The notes under the pieces were generated by a model. That model saw nothing but the letters and a program-made list of their open reading frames with translations. It had not been told where the DNA came from and did not search any database. Positions 55,267 to 63,647 of a stretch of DNA of 64,000 nt are shown one piece after another. Source of the stretch: a bacterium (GTDB lineage Bacteria > Zhuqueibacterota > QNDG01 > JAGLOF01); NCBI GenBank assembly GCA_016934955.1, contig JAFGRY010000026.1, positions 62,001-126,000 on the forward strand, read 5' to 3'. A program made the translations under genes and the position numbers. How positions within the stretch are numbered: the first letter of the stretch is position 1; each line of letters begins with the position of its first letter.

Positions 55267-56586
55267 TCAATGGGCGGTAATCAGCCGGGAAAGGTATTCG
55301 ACGGCTCTTTTATCATCGCACTGCCCCAGCCAGAAAATAGCCTTTTTTCTGATGGCCAGACGCGGGTGAGTGTTCCCGATACGGATCAATTCCGGGACAC
55401 TCAGGTCCGCCGGCATTTGGGAGACCGCGAATAGTGCCGCTTCCTGGATTTCGCTCTCGTCTGCGTCGAATACGGTTTCCTGAACCGCGGCCCGAGCCTT
55501 TTCCGACGCTTTTTGGCCCAGCCAGAAAATGGCCTTCTTGCGAATGGCCGGTGTGCGGGCGTCATGCGCCAGGTCGATGAGGGTCTGTTCCGCTTCGTTT
55601 CCCTCCATCCGGCTGATCGCGAATACGGCTTTCTCTCCCAGACGCGTGTCGGTTTCTGTGAGTTCTTTGAGTTTTTTCAGGGCTCTCCTGCCGCCGTTCT
55701 GACCCATCCAGAAAACAGCCTGTTCCCTGACATGGACATGTGACGCGGATTCAGCCAGCCTGATCAATGCCTCTTCGGCCTCCGGAAGGCGGATCTGGCT
55801 GGCTGCAAACACCGCTTTTTCCCGCACGTCCGGTGAATCGTCCGCTTCCGCAGCAGCGATAATGACGGGCAGGGCTTTCCGTTCGTCCTGCCGGGAGAGC
55901 CAGAACAGGCTCTGTTCCCGCAGTGTATCCTGCTTTTCATTTTTTACCAGCGTTATCAGGAATGTGCAGGCGAAGTCCGAAGGGGGATGTATCCCCACGG
56001 CGGTGATCAGCTCTTTTTTTACCGATACCGGAACGTCGCCTCTGTAGGCCGCAGCAAGAAATGCAACGCTCTCTTCCACCGGGATTTTCCCTAGCCAGAA
56101 GAGCGGATCGCCGTCGAGATCGACAGGCAGAGACATGTTGCTGAGTCTTATATCATCGACAGCGCCCTTGTCCCCGTAGTGAAAGCAGACGGCGATTTCC
56201 TTCATTACCTGCTGCTGCGGGTGTTCGTCATTGTTGATCGTTTCCAGGGCGGTCCTGGCTTCTCTGCGTATCAGTTCCGCATTCGAAAGCGCGGCGGTCT
56301 CCCCGGCCCGGGAAGGACCGTAAATCAGCTCACCAAGCGGTGTGCGGGTGTCGTTCACGCCTCTCCAGCTCCCGGTAAAGGAATGTTCGTTCATCATTTT
56401 TTCAAATGAGTAGACGATCCAGTACTCCCGGATGTCGCGTGTGTCCCGGGCTTTCCGTTCGGCCCACTGCCAGCGCTGTCCGAGGGACCCGGAATAATCG
56501 GGATGCCGGTATACGGTCTCTTCCCCTGTTTCCGCGGCTGCGGCCCCCAGCAGGGAGATCATCAGAATAATGATGGTCCGGTGCAT
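55267..56586 (-). CDS. Secreted HEAT-repeat protein with alternating repeat types
   Basis: The 439-residue product has a signal peptide (to about GAAAAE), a unique N-terminal part (about 20-170) and then about eight HEAT/PBS-lyase-like helical repeats of about 31 residues. The inner helices alternate strictly between an A-type (KAVFAASQ, KAVFAISR, AALFAVSQ) and a W-type (QAVFWMGQ, KAIFWLGQ, KAIFWLGQ), so the real unit is about 62 residues. HEAT arrays are protein-binding scaffolds. Last gene of the operon beginning with the ECF sigma factor; 3 nt separate it from its HEAT-type neighbour. Confidence 0.85.
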   Translation of the reverse strand: MHRTIIILMISLLGAAAAETGEETVYRHPDYSGSLGQRWQWAERKARDTRDIREYWIVYSFEKMMNEHSFTGSWRGVNDTRTPLGELIYGPSRAGETAALSNAELIRREARTALETINNDEHPQQQVMKEIAVCFHYGDKGAVDDIRLSNMSLPVDLDGDPLFWLGKIPVEESVAFLAAAYRGDVPVSVKKELITAVGIHPPSDFACTFLITLVKNEKQDTLREQSLFWLSRQDERKALPVIIAAAEADDSPDVREKAVFAASQIRLPEAEEALIRLAESASHVHVREQAVFWMGQNGGRRALKKLKELTETDTRLGEKAVFAISRMEGNEAEQTLIDLAHDARTPAIRKKAIFWLGQKASEKARAAVQETVFDADESEIQEAALFAVSQMPADLSVPELIRIGNTHPRLAIRKKAIFWLGQCDDKRAVEYLSRLITAH

Positions 56587-56589
56587 GTT

Positions 56590-58356
56590 CTACTCCTTGT
56601 TTGAGGTTTGAAGAATCTCGACAAGAGCGGCACGGGCCTCGGGGGATCCGTTTTCTCCCAGCAGCCGTATGGCAGCCTTGCGTATTTCCAGCTCGCGATC
56701 CGATTTGATGAGTTCGATGAGGAACGGGACTACCTCTTTGCTGTTGACATTTTCAAGAGCATAGACAGCATATCTGCATAATTCAGGATCGTTGCCGGTG
56801 AGAATGATTTCCTTGAGCCGGGGAAACGCTGCCTCGCTGTCCTGATCGACCATCATAAAGAGGGCCGCCCGTTTAACGCTGCTGTGGCGGGTGTTCGCGA
56901 CGATCCTGTCAAGGAGGGCAGGGGTCAGGGCGCCGGACGTGTTCTCCAGCGCGGCAAGCGCGGCCCTGGCAAGTGCGGGATCCTCATTGCTGATGGCAGT
57001 CGTCACCAGCATGTCGCTCGCCTTGTCTATGTGCCGTTCTCCCATACCCAAGAGGGCGGCCTTTTTCGTGTCGCGGTCCGCGGCTTTCTCGAAAATCCGG
57101 AGGAGCAGATCGGGAACACGCTTGCTGCCGTGATTGGCGAGAGCGTAGACCGCGGTTCTCGACAAATCCGGATCGGATGAGAGCGCGGTTTCCATGAGCA
57201 GATCCAGTGTCGCGTCGTCATCCCGGTTGCCAAGGGCGAACAGCGCGGCTTTTTGGACATCCTTGTTCCCGGCGTCACTGAGGATGACCCTCAGCAGTGC
57301 CGATGCCCGGTCATTGTCCTGCTCGGCGATCGCGTATACCGCTGCGGTGCTGACGGAATGGCTGGGATCGGTGAGGGCGATCTCTTTCAGAAACAGGAGG
57401 AGATCGGGGTCCCGCACATTCCTGAGGGCGAACAGGGCGTGTTTTCGCGCATCTTCCTCCCCGGGCGATCGAACGATACTCTTCAGTGCCTCCACCGCTT
57501 TCGGATTGTCCATGTCTCCCAATGCGTACACGGCCCGGTTTCTCAGGCTGGCGTTTGGATCGTTCCGGGCAATATCGATGAGTTTGCCGACCACAGCGGG
57601 GTCGTCGATATCCGACATAATGTAGAGGATCCGCTGCCGCATGGTTTCGCTGGATGTGTTGTCGAAAAGCTGCATCACCGTCGGCAGCGTACTTTCGTCT
57701 CCGATCTGTTCCAGGGCATAGAGCGCCGCGAGGCTGATCTCCTCGTCCTCGTTCTGCTCCAGGGCCCTGACCATCTCCCGGTACTGCGTTTTACCCTGCC
57801 GGACAAGCTCGTTGCCGATTCTGATCATGTTTGTACGGGCGTCATCGGTCCATTTGCTTTCATCAAAAGAAGCGATGAATTCCTCGTAGGCGGCAAACAC
57901 CGTTTCCTTGTTCTCGCCGGTTTTTTCCCGGGCGTAGATTTTCCAGAATGAGGCGTCGTCCCGGTAGACACTGCGGGGAAACTGACCGAGGAAAGAGTCG
58001 AACGAGGCGACCGCTTCCCGCCACTGCTCATTGAGTACGAAATTATAAGCGGAACGGTATGCGGCGGTGCTGGAATCGTCCTGCTCGATTTCGATGTCAT
58101 TCGGGAACATGGGTGAAAGCGCGTCCCGGGCACCGGAAAGAATCGGAGACAAGGCGGCCAGCGCCGGGCCGATGACCGCCTCGGTTGCAGAGAGCCTGCT
58201 CGTGATCATGTCCAGGGGGACGGCGGCCTTTTCCGTGAGGAATCCCAGGTGTTCAACCTGAAAGGATATTTGTTCATCGGCGGTCTGGGCACCCAGGCAC
58301 GAGACGGCCCCCAGGATGAGCGCGGCGATGATCGGTGCGGTGACAGTCTGTTTCAT
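56590..58356 (-). CDS. Secreted HEAT-repeat protein
   Basis: The 588-residue product starts with a signal peptide (to LGAQ). A helical segment with a TPR-like unit (about 105-180; NEQWREAVASFDSFLGQFPRS) follows. About twelve HEAT repeats then run to the end (ALYALEQIGD, AVYALGDMDN, ALFALRNVRD, AVYAIAEQDN, ALFALGNRDD, AVYALANHGS). Y-type and F-type repeats alternate in the middle, echoing the neighbouring gene. It probably acts as a periplasmic scaffold. It lies 14 nt downstream of the anti-sigma gene. Confidence 0.85.
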   Translation of the reverse strand: MKQTVTAPIIAALILGAVSCLGAQTADEQISFQVEHLGFLTEKAAVPLDMITSRLSATEAVIGPALAALSPILSGARDALSPMFPNDIEIEQDDSSTAAYRSAYNFVLNEQWREAVASFDSFLGQFPRSVYRDDASFWKIYAREKTGENKETVFAAYEEFIASFDESKWTDDARTNMIRIGNELVRQGKTQYREMVRALEQNEDEEISLAALYALEQIGDESTLPTVMQLFDNTSSETMRQRILYIMSDIDDPAVVGKLIDIARNDPNASLRNRAVYALGDMDNPKAVEALKSIVRSPGEEDARKHALFALRNVRDPDLLLFLKEIALTDPSHSVSTAAVYAIAEQDNDRASALLRVILSDAGNKDVQKAALFALGNRDDDATLDLLMETALSSDPDLSRTAVYALANHGSKRVPDLLLRIFEKAADRDTKKAALLGMGERHIDKASDMLVTTAISNEDPALARAALAALENTSGALTPALLDRIVANTRHSSVKRAALFMMVDQDSEAAFPRLKEIILTGNDPELCRYAVYALENVNSKEVVPFLIELIKSDRELEIRKAAIRLLGENGSPEARAALVEILQTSNKE

Positions 58357-58370
58357 ACGATATCTCCTGT

Positions 58371-59183
58371 TTATACGGTACTGTTTTCAGGGGGGCCGGA
58401 ATCGTGCGGCTGCCGGGCCTCCTTGATTTCCTGAAGAGTGATTTTGAAAAGGATGCTTCGCTCGTCAACGCTGCTGCGAATAATTTCCACCGCGGTGTTC
58501 CCGTCCTCATCCTCGAGATTGGCAATTTGCAGGAGAATGAATTCCAGATCGGCAAGCAGACGTTCCAGCCGGCCGTCTTCGGGAGAACGCAGCTGTTGTC
58601 TGAGTGCAGATGCCCGTTTCAGCATCGTGGCTGATTTTTCCCGCTGCAGCGGAACATTGAGGGTGGAAATGTCCCCTTCCCGGGCATCGAAATTGGCGAA
58701 TCCGAGAAGCATCGCTTTCGATTGTCCAAGCAGGGCGACGCTCTGCTGACGGGCATCCTGTGGTGACAGGACGAACCCGGCACTTCCGTCCACGGAACGG
58801 GGGGAGGAGTCGGCCGGCATGAAATGGCGTCCGATAATGATACCGAGGACCAGCAGGCAGACGGCCGCGACGGGCTGAATGAGCCGGACAGGAACCACCG
58901 GTGATCCGACGTTCAGCCTGCTCTCCTTCCGGCCCCCGGCTTGCCGGGATTCACGCTGCATCCGCGCCGCGAGTTTGTCCCAGTATCCGGCCCAGAAGGC
59001 CTTGCCGGGATCGGGGCGGGAGCGCTCGGTCAGCAGCTCCATATCCAGGCTGAGCTGCCGCCACTCGTCCCGGCAGCCGCTGCAGGTCTCCAGATGCCGC
59101 AGCAGCGTTCGGGCGGTATCCGGCTCCAGCTCCCGGTAATAGAGCCGCAGCTTCATTTTCCGGAATGTCCGACACTGTTTCAT
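58371..59183 (-). CDS. Anti-sigma factor with zinc-finger and one membrane helix
   Basis: The 270-residue protein has LLRHLETCSGCRDEW (H-x3-C-x2-C, about 28-42), a cytoplasmic linker, one transmembrane helix (about 103-122, PVAAVCLLVLGIIIGRHF) and a periplasmic domain of about 145 residues. The last contains helical stretches (LLGQSKAMLLGFANFDAREG, LLADLEFILLQIANLEDED). The extracytoplasmic domain is larger than in the pair at the left edge and may sense a ligand or the HEAT proteins. Its start overlaps the sigma gene's stop (ATGA). Confidence 0.87.
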   Translation of the reverse strand: MKQCRTFRKMKLRLYYRELEPDTARTLLRHLETCSGCRDEWRQLSLDMELLTERSRPDPGKAFWAGYWDKLAARMQRESRQAGGRKESRLNVGSPVVPVRLIQPVAAVCLLVLGIIIGRHFMPADSSPRSVDGSAGFVLSPQDARQQSVALLGQSKAMLLGFANFDAREGDISTLNVPLQREKSATMLKRASALRQQLRSPEDGRLERLLADLEFILLQIANLEDEDGNTAVEIIRSSVDERSILFKITLQEIKEARQPHDSGPPENSTV

Positions 59184-59755
59184 CGTGGTTCTCCTTCACC
59201 TTTCCCTCGGCAGGAGGCCAGCTCTTTTCTCATCTTCCGCACCGCGCGGAAAAGCGTGCTTTTTACAGTTCCAACCGAAACGTCCATGATCAGCGCGATC
59301 TCCTGAAGGGGGAATTCCTGATAATGCTTGAGGACGAAGACGCAGCGTTCGTTTCTGCTCAACCGGTCCAGCGCAGTATCGATGTGAGTACGCAGCAGGG
59401 ATGCATCCGTCTGTTTTTCGGGATTCGTGTCCGGCGACAGCGACTTCCAGCTATCTCCGGCGTGTTCAATCGAGGTGCTTCTTTTCAGCACGGCCGTCAT
59501 TTTTTTCCGATTCCTGTTGATGTTTGTGTTTACCGCGATCTTGTACAGCCAGGAACTGAAACTCGATTCCCCTCTGAATTGATCAAGGTTCCGGTATGCC
59601 TTGATGAATACTTCCTGTGAGAGGTCCTCGGCATCATGGTGATTCCCCGTCAGATCGAGGGAAAGGTAGTATATTTTTTCCTGGTTTTGTTCCACCAGGT
59701 CTCTGAAAGCGGCCGATTCTCCTTGCAGGACCCGGTGAATGAGCTGTTTTTCCAT
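59180..59755 (-). CDS. ECF-type RNA polymerase sigma factor (RpoE-like)
   Basis: The 191 residues from ATG 59755 begin MEKQLIHRVLQGESAAF, the usual ECF start. Region 2 includes DAEDLSQEVFIKAYRNLDQF and SSWLYKIAVNTNINRNRK; region 4 includes LSRNERCVFVLKHYQEFPLQEIALIMDVSVGTVKS. An in-frame GTG at 59797 would add 14 residues but would lie only about 11 nt after the predicted transcription start. It heads the operon sigma/anti-sigma/HEAT/HEAT, which it probably autoregulates. Confidence 0.92.
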   Translation of the reverse strand: MEKQLIHRVLQGESAAFRDLVEQNQEKIYYLSLDLTGNHHDAEDLSQEVFIKAYRNLDQFRGESSFSSWLYKIAVNTNINRNRKKMTAVLKRSTSIEHAGDSWKSLSPDTNPEKQTDASLLRTHIDTALDRLSRNERCVFVLKHYQEFPLQEIALIMDVSVGTVKSTLFRAVRKMRKELASCRGKGEGEPR

Positions 59756-59814
59756 GGGCAACGAGCGCGCTCCTTCATGTTTCACTGGTTGAGACACAGG
59801 GTGTGTGAAAAAAG

Positions 59815-59843
59815 TTTACATGGTTTCAGCGGATTGTCGTCAA
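59815..59843 (-). promoter_or_regulatory. Possible promoter of the ECF sigma/anti-sigma/HEAT operon
   Basis: On the minus strand TTGACG and TGTAAA are 17 nt apart. The predicted transcription start is near 59808, about 53 nt before ATG 59755. The -10 match is only partial. An ECF-type reading of the same region is possible. Confidence 0.35.
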
Positions 59844-59959
59844 CCGCCTGGACATGCCGTGAGGCGCACCGGCGTGCGGGCGCACCTCTCTTTCTGCATA
59901 CGGTGTCGTGGATGTGTCTGTTGCAGCGTGATGTACGGTCTGGAGGGGGGAATGAGATG

Positions 59960-60997
59960 TCAGCGGGGCTTTTTCCACTGTCTGCGTTTTCTGGATTCCT
60001 CCAGGGTCCGCAGTTCCTGCTTCAGTTTCTGGTAGCTGAGAAGCCGGTGCTCCTGGATGGATCCCTGCCTCAGCGCCTGCTGCACCGCGCAGCCGGGTTC
60101 CCGGGTATGCCGGCAGTCACGGAAACGGCAGCTGCCCGCGATGTTTTCGATATCCGAAAACGCGTCCCTGATGTGCTGCTCATCGGCCCAGAGCTGCAGT
60201 TCCCGAATGCCCGGCATATCGATGATCATGCCGCCGGAAGGCAGCAGGATCAGCTCCCGGTGCGTGGTGGTGTGCCTGCCTTCCCCGGTGGCGTCATGGG
60301 TCTCCCGCACTTTCATGCGTCCGGTCCCCGTCATGCGGTTGACAATCGTCGATTTACCGGTTCCGGAAACGCCGAGCAGCGTCACTGTTTTTCCCCGGCT
60401 CATGTAGGGGCGCAGCGGGGTGAGCCCCTCTTCTGTGAGGGCGGAAACGGCGTGTACAGGGCTGCCGCCCGTTGCCGGGGTGACGCTTTGCACGGCGGCG
60501 GCGATGTCCGAAGAGAGGTCTGATTTGTTGAGAATGACCACGGGCATGGCGCCGGTCACCCGCGCCTGCGTGATAAACCGTTCGATACGGCGAATGTTCA
60601 GCGGCTGATCAAGTCCGGCGACGATGAAGATGAAATCGATGTTGGCCGCGAGTACCTGTTCCCTTGGCTTCGGGCCGGGCGCCTTTCGGGAAATATATGA
60701 CATGCGGGGAAGAACGGCGGTGATGATGCTCTGCCGTGCGGTAGTGCTGATATCCACATGGGAGGCCGCGACCCAGTCCCCGACCACGGGCAGAAGAGAG
60801 GGATCGTTTCCCTGAGTGTGCAGCCGGCCCCGGGAGTGGGCCTTCTCCAGCCCGTGCCCGGAAATCAGGGTGTATTCCTTGCGGTCCTGACGGCAGATGC
60901 GTGCCGGGTAGAGGCCCGTGCCGCCGCCTTTTTTCCAGTGCTTCTCCAGGGAAGCATTCCAGCCGAGTGTTTCAAGGTCCATCGCATGTTCCGGCAC
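59960..60997 (-). CDS. rsgA: Ribosome small subunit-dependent GTPase A (RsgA)
   Basis: The 345-residue circularly permuted GTPase helps late 30S maturation. It has an OB-fold N-terminus (LPVVGDWVAA), then G4 NKSD, G1 LLGVSGTGKST and G3 DMPGIREL in the permuted order. The zinc knuckle is CRFRDCRHTREPGC near the end (about 286-299). ATG 60997 is used; ATG 60982 is equally likely. It has its own promoter (61012-61040) and is divergent from the mutL group. Confidence 0.95.
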   Translation of the reverse strand: MPEHAMDLETLGWNASLEKHWKKGGGTGLYPARICRQDRKEYTLISGHGLEKAHSRGRLHTQGNDPSLLPVVGDWVAASHVDISTTARQSIITAVLPRMSYISRKAPGPKPREQVLAANIDFIFIVAGLDQPLNIRRIERFITQARVTGAMPVVILNKSDLSSDIAAAVQSVTPATGGSPVHAVSALTEEGLTPLRPYMSRGKTVTLLGVSGTGKSTIVNRMTGTGRMKVRETHDATGEGRHTTTHRELILLPSGGMIIDMPGIRELQLWADEQHIRDAFSDIENIAGSCRFRDCRHTREPGCAVQQALRQGSIQEHRLLSYQKLKQELRTLEESRKRRQWKKPR

Positions 60998-61011
60998 AAT
61001 AAAAGTGAATC

Positions 61012-61040
61012 AGTGTACAGAGATTCACCGACAAAGTCAA
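61012..61040 (-). promoter_or_regulatory. Sigma-70-type promoter of rsgA
   Basis: On the minus strand TTGACT and TACACT are separated by 17 nt; the predicted start lies close to the ATG at 60997, leaving a leader of only a few bases. The downstream ATG 60982 would then be the better start. Confidence 0.45.
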
Positions 61041-61052
61041 GAATATTATCTT

Positions 61053-61081
61053 TTGACAATTTTAAAAAACTTGCTTATCTG
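61053..61081 (+). promoter_or_regulatory. Possible promoter of the small-membrane-protein/YlxR/mutL genes
   Basis: A consensus TTGACA (61053-61058) with TATCTG 17 nt further (61076-61081) lies in the AT-rich divergent region. The -35 is good and the -10 moderate. It would start a leader of about 48 nt before ATG 61136. Confidence 0.4.
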
Positions 61082-61135
61082 CCGGCCGTTACGTATATTG
61101 CACCTGGATCGAAACAGCAGGGAGAATCAGAGGGT

Positions 61136-61351
61136 ATGTTCGGGAACAGGTTGCCGAAAAACAGACGGTTCAATATCGAGTATTATTATTATGATCCGGC
61201 CAGGGAAGAGCGGGAAGGCAGACGAATCACGTTCAAGCGGAGCAACTCCTATCGCCAGGCCGCAAAAACCCGCTCTCTCATCTGGTTGGTCGTGCTGCTG
61301 GCGGCGGTGCTGTACGCCCTGTATATTCTCGGCCGGATCGCCCTCAGATAG
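61136..61351 (+). CDS. Small basic single-pass membrane protein, unknown function
   Basis: The 71-residue protein from ATG 61136 (AGGGT directly before, GGGAG at 61120) has a cytoplasmic, charged, tyrosine-rich part (NIEYYYYDPAREEREGRR) and one C-terminal membrane helix (about 47-67, SLIWLVVLLAAVLYALYILG). A longer open frame beginning at 60758 overlaps rsgA antisense and is not real. The 4-nt gap to the YlxR-L7Ae gene suggests co-translation. No family assigned; it may be a conserved small protein of this lineage. Confidence 0.7.
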   Translation: MFGNRLPKNRRFNIEYYYYDPAREEREGRRITFKRSNSYRQAAKTRSLIWLVVLLAAVLYALYILGRIALR

Positions 61352-61354
61352 CCT

Positions 61355-61909
61355 ATGCATATTCCCCATCGTCAGTGCATCGCCTGTCGCTCGCGAAAAC
61401 CGAAGCAGCGCCTGATCCGGATCGTCCGCGGCGGTTCCGCGGGTGTTCGTCTGGACAGAACGGGAAGAGCGCAGGGGAGGGGGTGTTATGTCTGTCCCCG
61501 GACCGATTGCATCGTACACGCTCGAAAACACGATCTGGTATCCAGGCATCTGAGAAGGGCCGCTCCCCCGCAGCTCTATCAGGATCTGGCTGAATTCCTC
61601 GCCGCGCTGCAGCCCCGTCCCCGGCAGTCCTTCCTCGGACTGGCAGTGAAGGCTGGAAAAACGGTTTTGGGAACCGAAGCGGTTCGCCGGTCGGTGAAGA
61701 CCGGAACAGTCGCCCTCGTTCTCTACGAACCGCAGGCCTCTCCCTCCACAGTGCAGCGCTTGACGGCGGTATGCCGGGCGGCCGGAATACCCGCTCTGCC
61801 CTATGCCGGCGCACTGCCCCTGGACCAGGCGGTCGGTAAACCCAACTGCAAGGCAGCCGGTATCACCGACAGACAGCTCGCGCAGTCGCTCATCGCCGAA
61901 CATGAATGA
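61355..61909 (+). CDS. YlxR (DUF448) - L7Ae/YlxQ-like RNA-binding fusion protein
   Basis: The 184-residue protein joins two domains. Residues of about 5-65 are YlxR-type (RQCIACRSRKPKQRLIRIVR, GRAQGRGCYVCPRTDC). Residues of about 90-170 are L7Ae/YlxQ-like (FLGLAVKAGKTVLGTEAVRRS, VALVLYEPQAS, GKPNCKAAGI). In most bacteria these are separate genes between nusA and infB. Here they are fused and placed before mutL. YlxR binds RNase P RNA/RNA in studied cases; L7Ae-like proteins bind kink-turns. Role here is inferred only. Confidence 0.85.
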   Translation: MHIPHRQCIACRSRKPKQRLIRIVRGGSAGVRLDRTGRAQGRGCYVCPRTDCIVHARKHDLVSRHLRRAAPPQLYQDLAEFLAALQPRPRQSFLGLAVKAGKTVLGTEAVRRSVKTGTVALVLYEPQASPSTVQRLTAVCRAAGIPALPYAGALPLDQAVGKPNCKAAGITDRQLAQSLIAEHE

Positions 61910-61930
61910 AACCATCCGTCAGGACGCATC

Positions 61931-63643
61931 ATGGACGCACGTATAAAAATACTTCCCGACCTGGTGATGAAGCGGATCGCAGCCGGGGAGGTGGTGGAAA
62001 GACCCGCCTCGGTTGTAAAAGAACTCCTGGAGAACAGTCTCGACGCCGGTGCCTCCAGCATCAGCCTGATCGTCCGGGATGCCGGGTCGGGACTGATCAA
62101 AGTGGTGGATGACGGCTGCGGGATGTCCAGCGAGGATGCGGCGCTCTGCTGCGAACGCCACGCCACCAGTAAAGTGTACACAAGCGAGGACCTCGAGACG
62201 ATCTCCACCCTGGGCTTCAGGGGAGAGGCCCTCGCGAGCATCAGTTCGGTGGCCCGGATGGAAATCGTCACCTGCCGGCAGAACGACAGTGAATCCTCCC
62301 GTCTGATTTACGAAGACGGCAGCGTCGTCGAGCGGCTGAAAACGGCTCCCCGCAGGGGGACGGCCATTTCGGTGAAGGACCTTTTCTACAACCAGCCGGC
62401 GCGCAGGAAATTTCTCAAAGCACCCTCGACTGAGCTCCGTCACATCATATCGGTGTTCAGACATATCGCTATCGCTTTTCCCGCCGTCGAATTCGAACTG
62501 ATCATAGATGATGAGCGTACCTATGACCTCAGAGCCGCTGACCGGAAACAGCGCATTCTCGACCTGCTCAGCAGCGCTCAGGCCCACACCTTTATCCCCG
62601 TCGAGAAAACCATCGGGTCGGTCTCGCTGCAGGGGCTCATCAGCCGGCCGGGATCGGGCCGCAAGTCAAAGCAGAATCAGCTTTTTTTCCTGAATAACCG
62701 CTTTATCACCGACCGCAGCCTTTCCCATGCGGTCATGACCGCGTACGGCACCCGTCTGTCCCGAAATGAGTATCCTGATTACTTCATTTTTCTCACCATC
62801 GACCCTTCACGTGTCGACGTCAATGTCCATCCCACGAAAATAGAAGTACGCTTTCTCGACAGCAGGCTTGTGTATGACACTGTCAGGCGGGCGGTGGCCG
62901 ATGGTCTGCGCACACCCGCCGTTGTCCCGGAACTGCAGCTGGTGCCCGGAAAGATCAGCGGCGCCCGCCGGGCGGCGGCCCGGATGCGGAACCCGGAAGA
63001 GATGGGCCAGCTGACCCTCGAGGCTCAGCGTCAGGCGGTCGGCAGCGCCCCGGTCGTTGATTTCAGGTCCGGAAGCCGGGAGCGTCCTCCCTTCTGGCAG
63101 CTCCACGATACCTACATCCTCACCCAGATAAAAAGCAGCCTCGTGCTCATTGACCAGCATGTGGCTCATGAACGCATTCTCTACGAGAAGGCGCTGGCGT
63201 CTCTCGAGGACAAGCGGGGCATTTCCCAGCAGCTGCTCTTTCCCCAGTCGGTACAGCTGGACGCCGGAGAATTCGCCGTGCTGACCGATATGCTGCCCTA
63301 TCTGAACGATATCGGCTTTACCGTGCGTGAATTCGGGAAAAACACCGTGATTGTCGAGGCAGTCCCCGTGACCATGAAAAACGGCACTGAAAAGGAACTC
63401 CTGCTCGATATGATCGATATGTACCGGGAGGAGAGCGGCGGATCCGATGCGGTCACGGAAAAGATCGCGGCGGTGTACGCCTGCAAGGCCGCGGTGAAAG
63501 CGGGCGATCCGCTGACACTGCAGGAGATGGCGTCACTGGTCGATCAGCTGTTTTCCACGAAGGAACCCTATTTCTGTCCTCACGGAAGGCCGATAATCAT
63601 CAATCTCACTCTCGAGGAAATCAATAAAAAATTCGGCCGCTGA
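61931..63643 (+). CDS. mutL: DNA mismatch repair protein MutL
   Basis: The 570-residue protein has the GHKL ATPase motifs (IAAGEVVERPASVVKELLENSLDA, DDGCGM, ATSKV, GFRGEAL) and a C-terminal dimerisation domain. The latter carries an endonuclease-type motif IDQHVAHERILYE (Val where most have Ala), ACKAAVKAGD and CPHGRP. It therefore looks like a nicking MutL rather than the E. coli type. ATG 61931 follows the YlxR gene by 21 nt, and miaA starts 4 nt after its stop. The mutL-miaA order is widely conserved. Confidence 0.97.
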   Translation: MDARIKILPDLVMKRIAAGEVVERPASVVKELLENSLDAGASSISLIVRDAGSGLIKVVDDGCGMSSEDAALCCERHATSKVYTSEDLETISTLGFRGEALASISSVARMEIVTCRQNDSESSRLIYEDGSVVERLKTAPRRGTAISVKDLFYNQPARRKFLKAPSTELRHIISVFRHIAIAFPAVEFELIIDDERTYDLRAADRKQRILDLLSSAQAHTFIPVEKTIGSVSLQGLISRPGSGRKSKQNQLFFLNNRFITDRSLSHAVMTAYGTRLSRNEYPDYFIFLTIDPSRVDVNVHPTKIEVRFLDSRLVYDTVRRAVADGLRTPAVVPELQLVPGKISGARRAAARMRNPEEMGQLTLEAQRQAVGSAPVVDFRSGSRERPPFWQLHDTYILTQIKSSLVLIDQHVAHERILYEKALASLEDKRGISQQLLFPQSVQLDAGEFAVLTDMLPYLNDIGFTVREFGKNTVIVEAVPVTMKNGTEKELLLDMIDMYREESGGSDAVTEKIAAVYACKAAVKAGDPLTLQEMASLVDQLFSTKEPYFCPHGRPIIINLTLEEINKKFGR

Positions 63644-63647
63644 TTAC

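Noticed and set aside
61931..63643. MutL as defective in its nuclease site because of DQHV instead of DQHA
   Set aside because: The metal-binding Asp, His and Glu residues and the ACK and CPHGRP motifs are all present; Val for Ala is a mild change.
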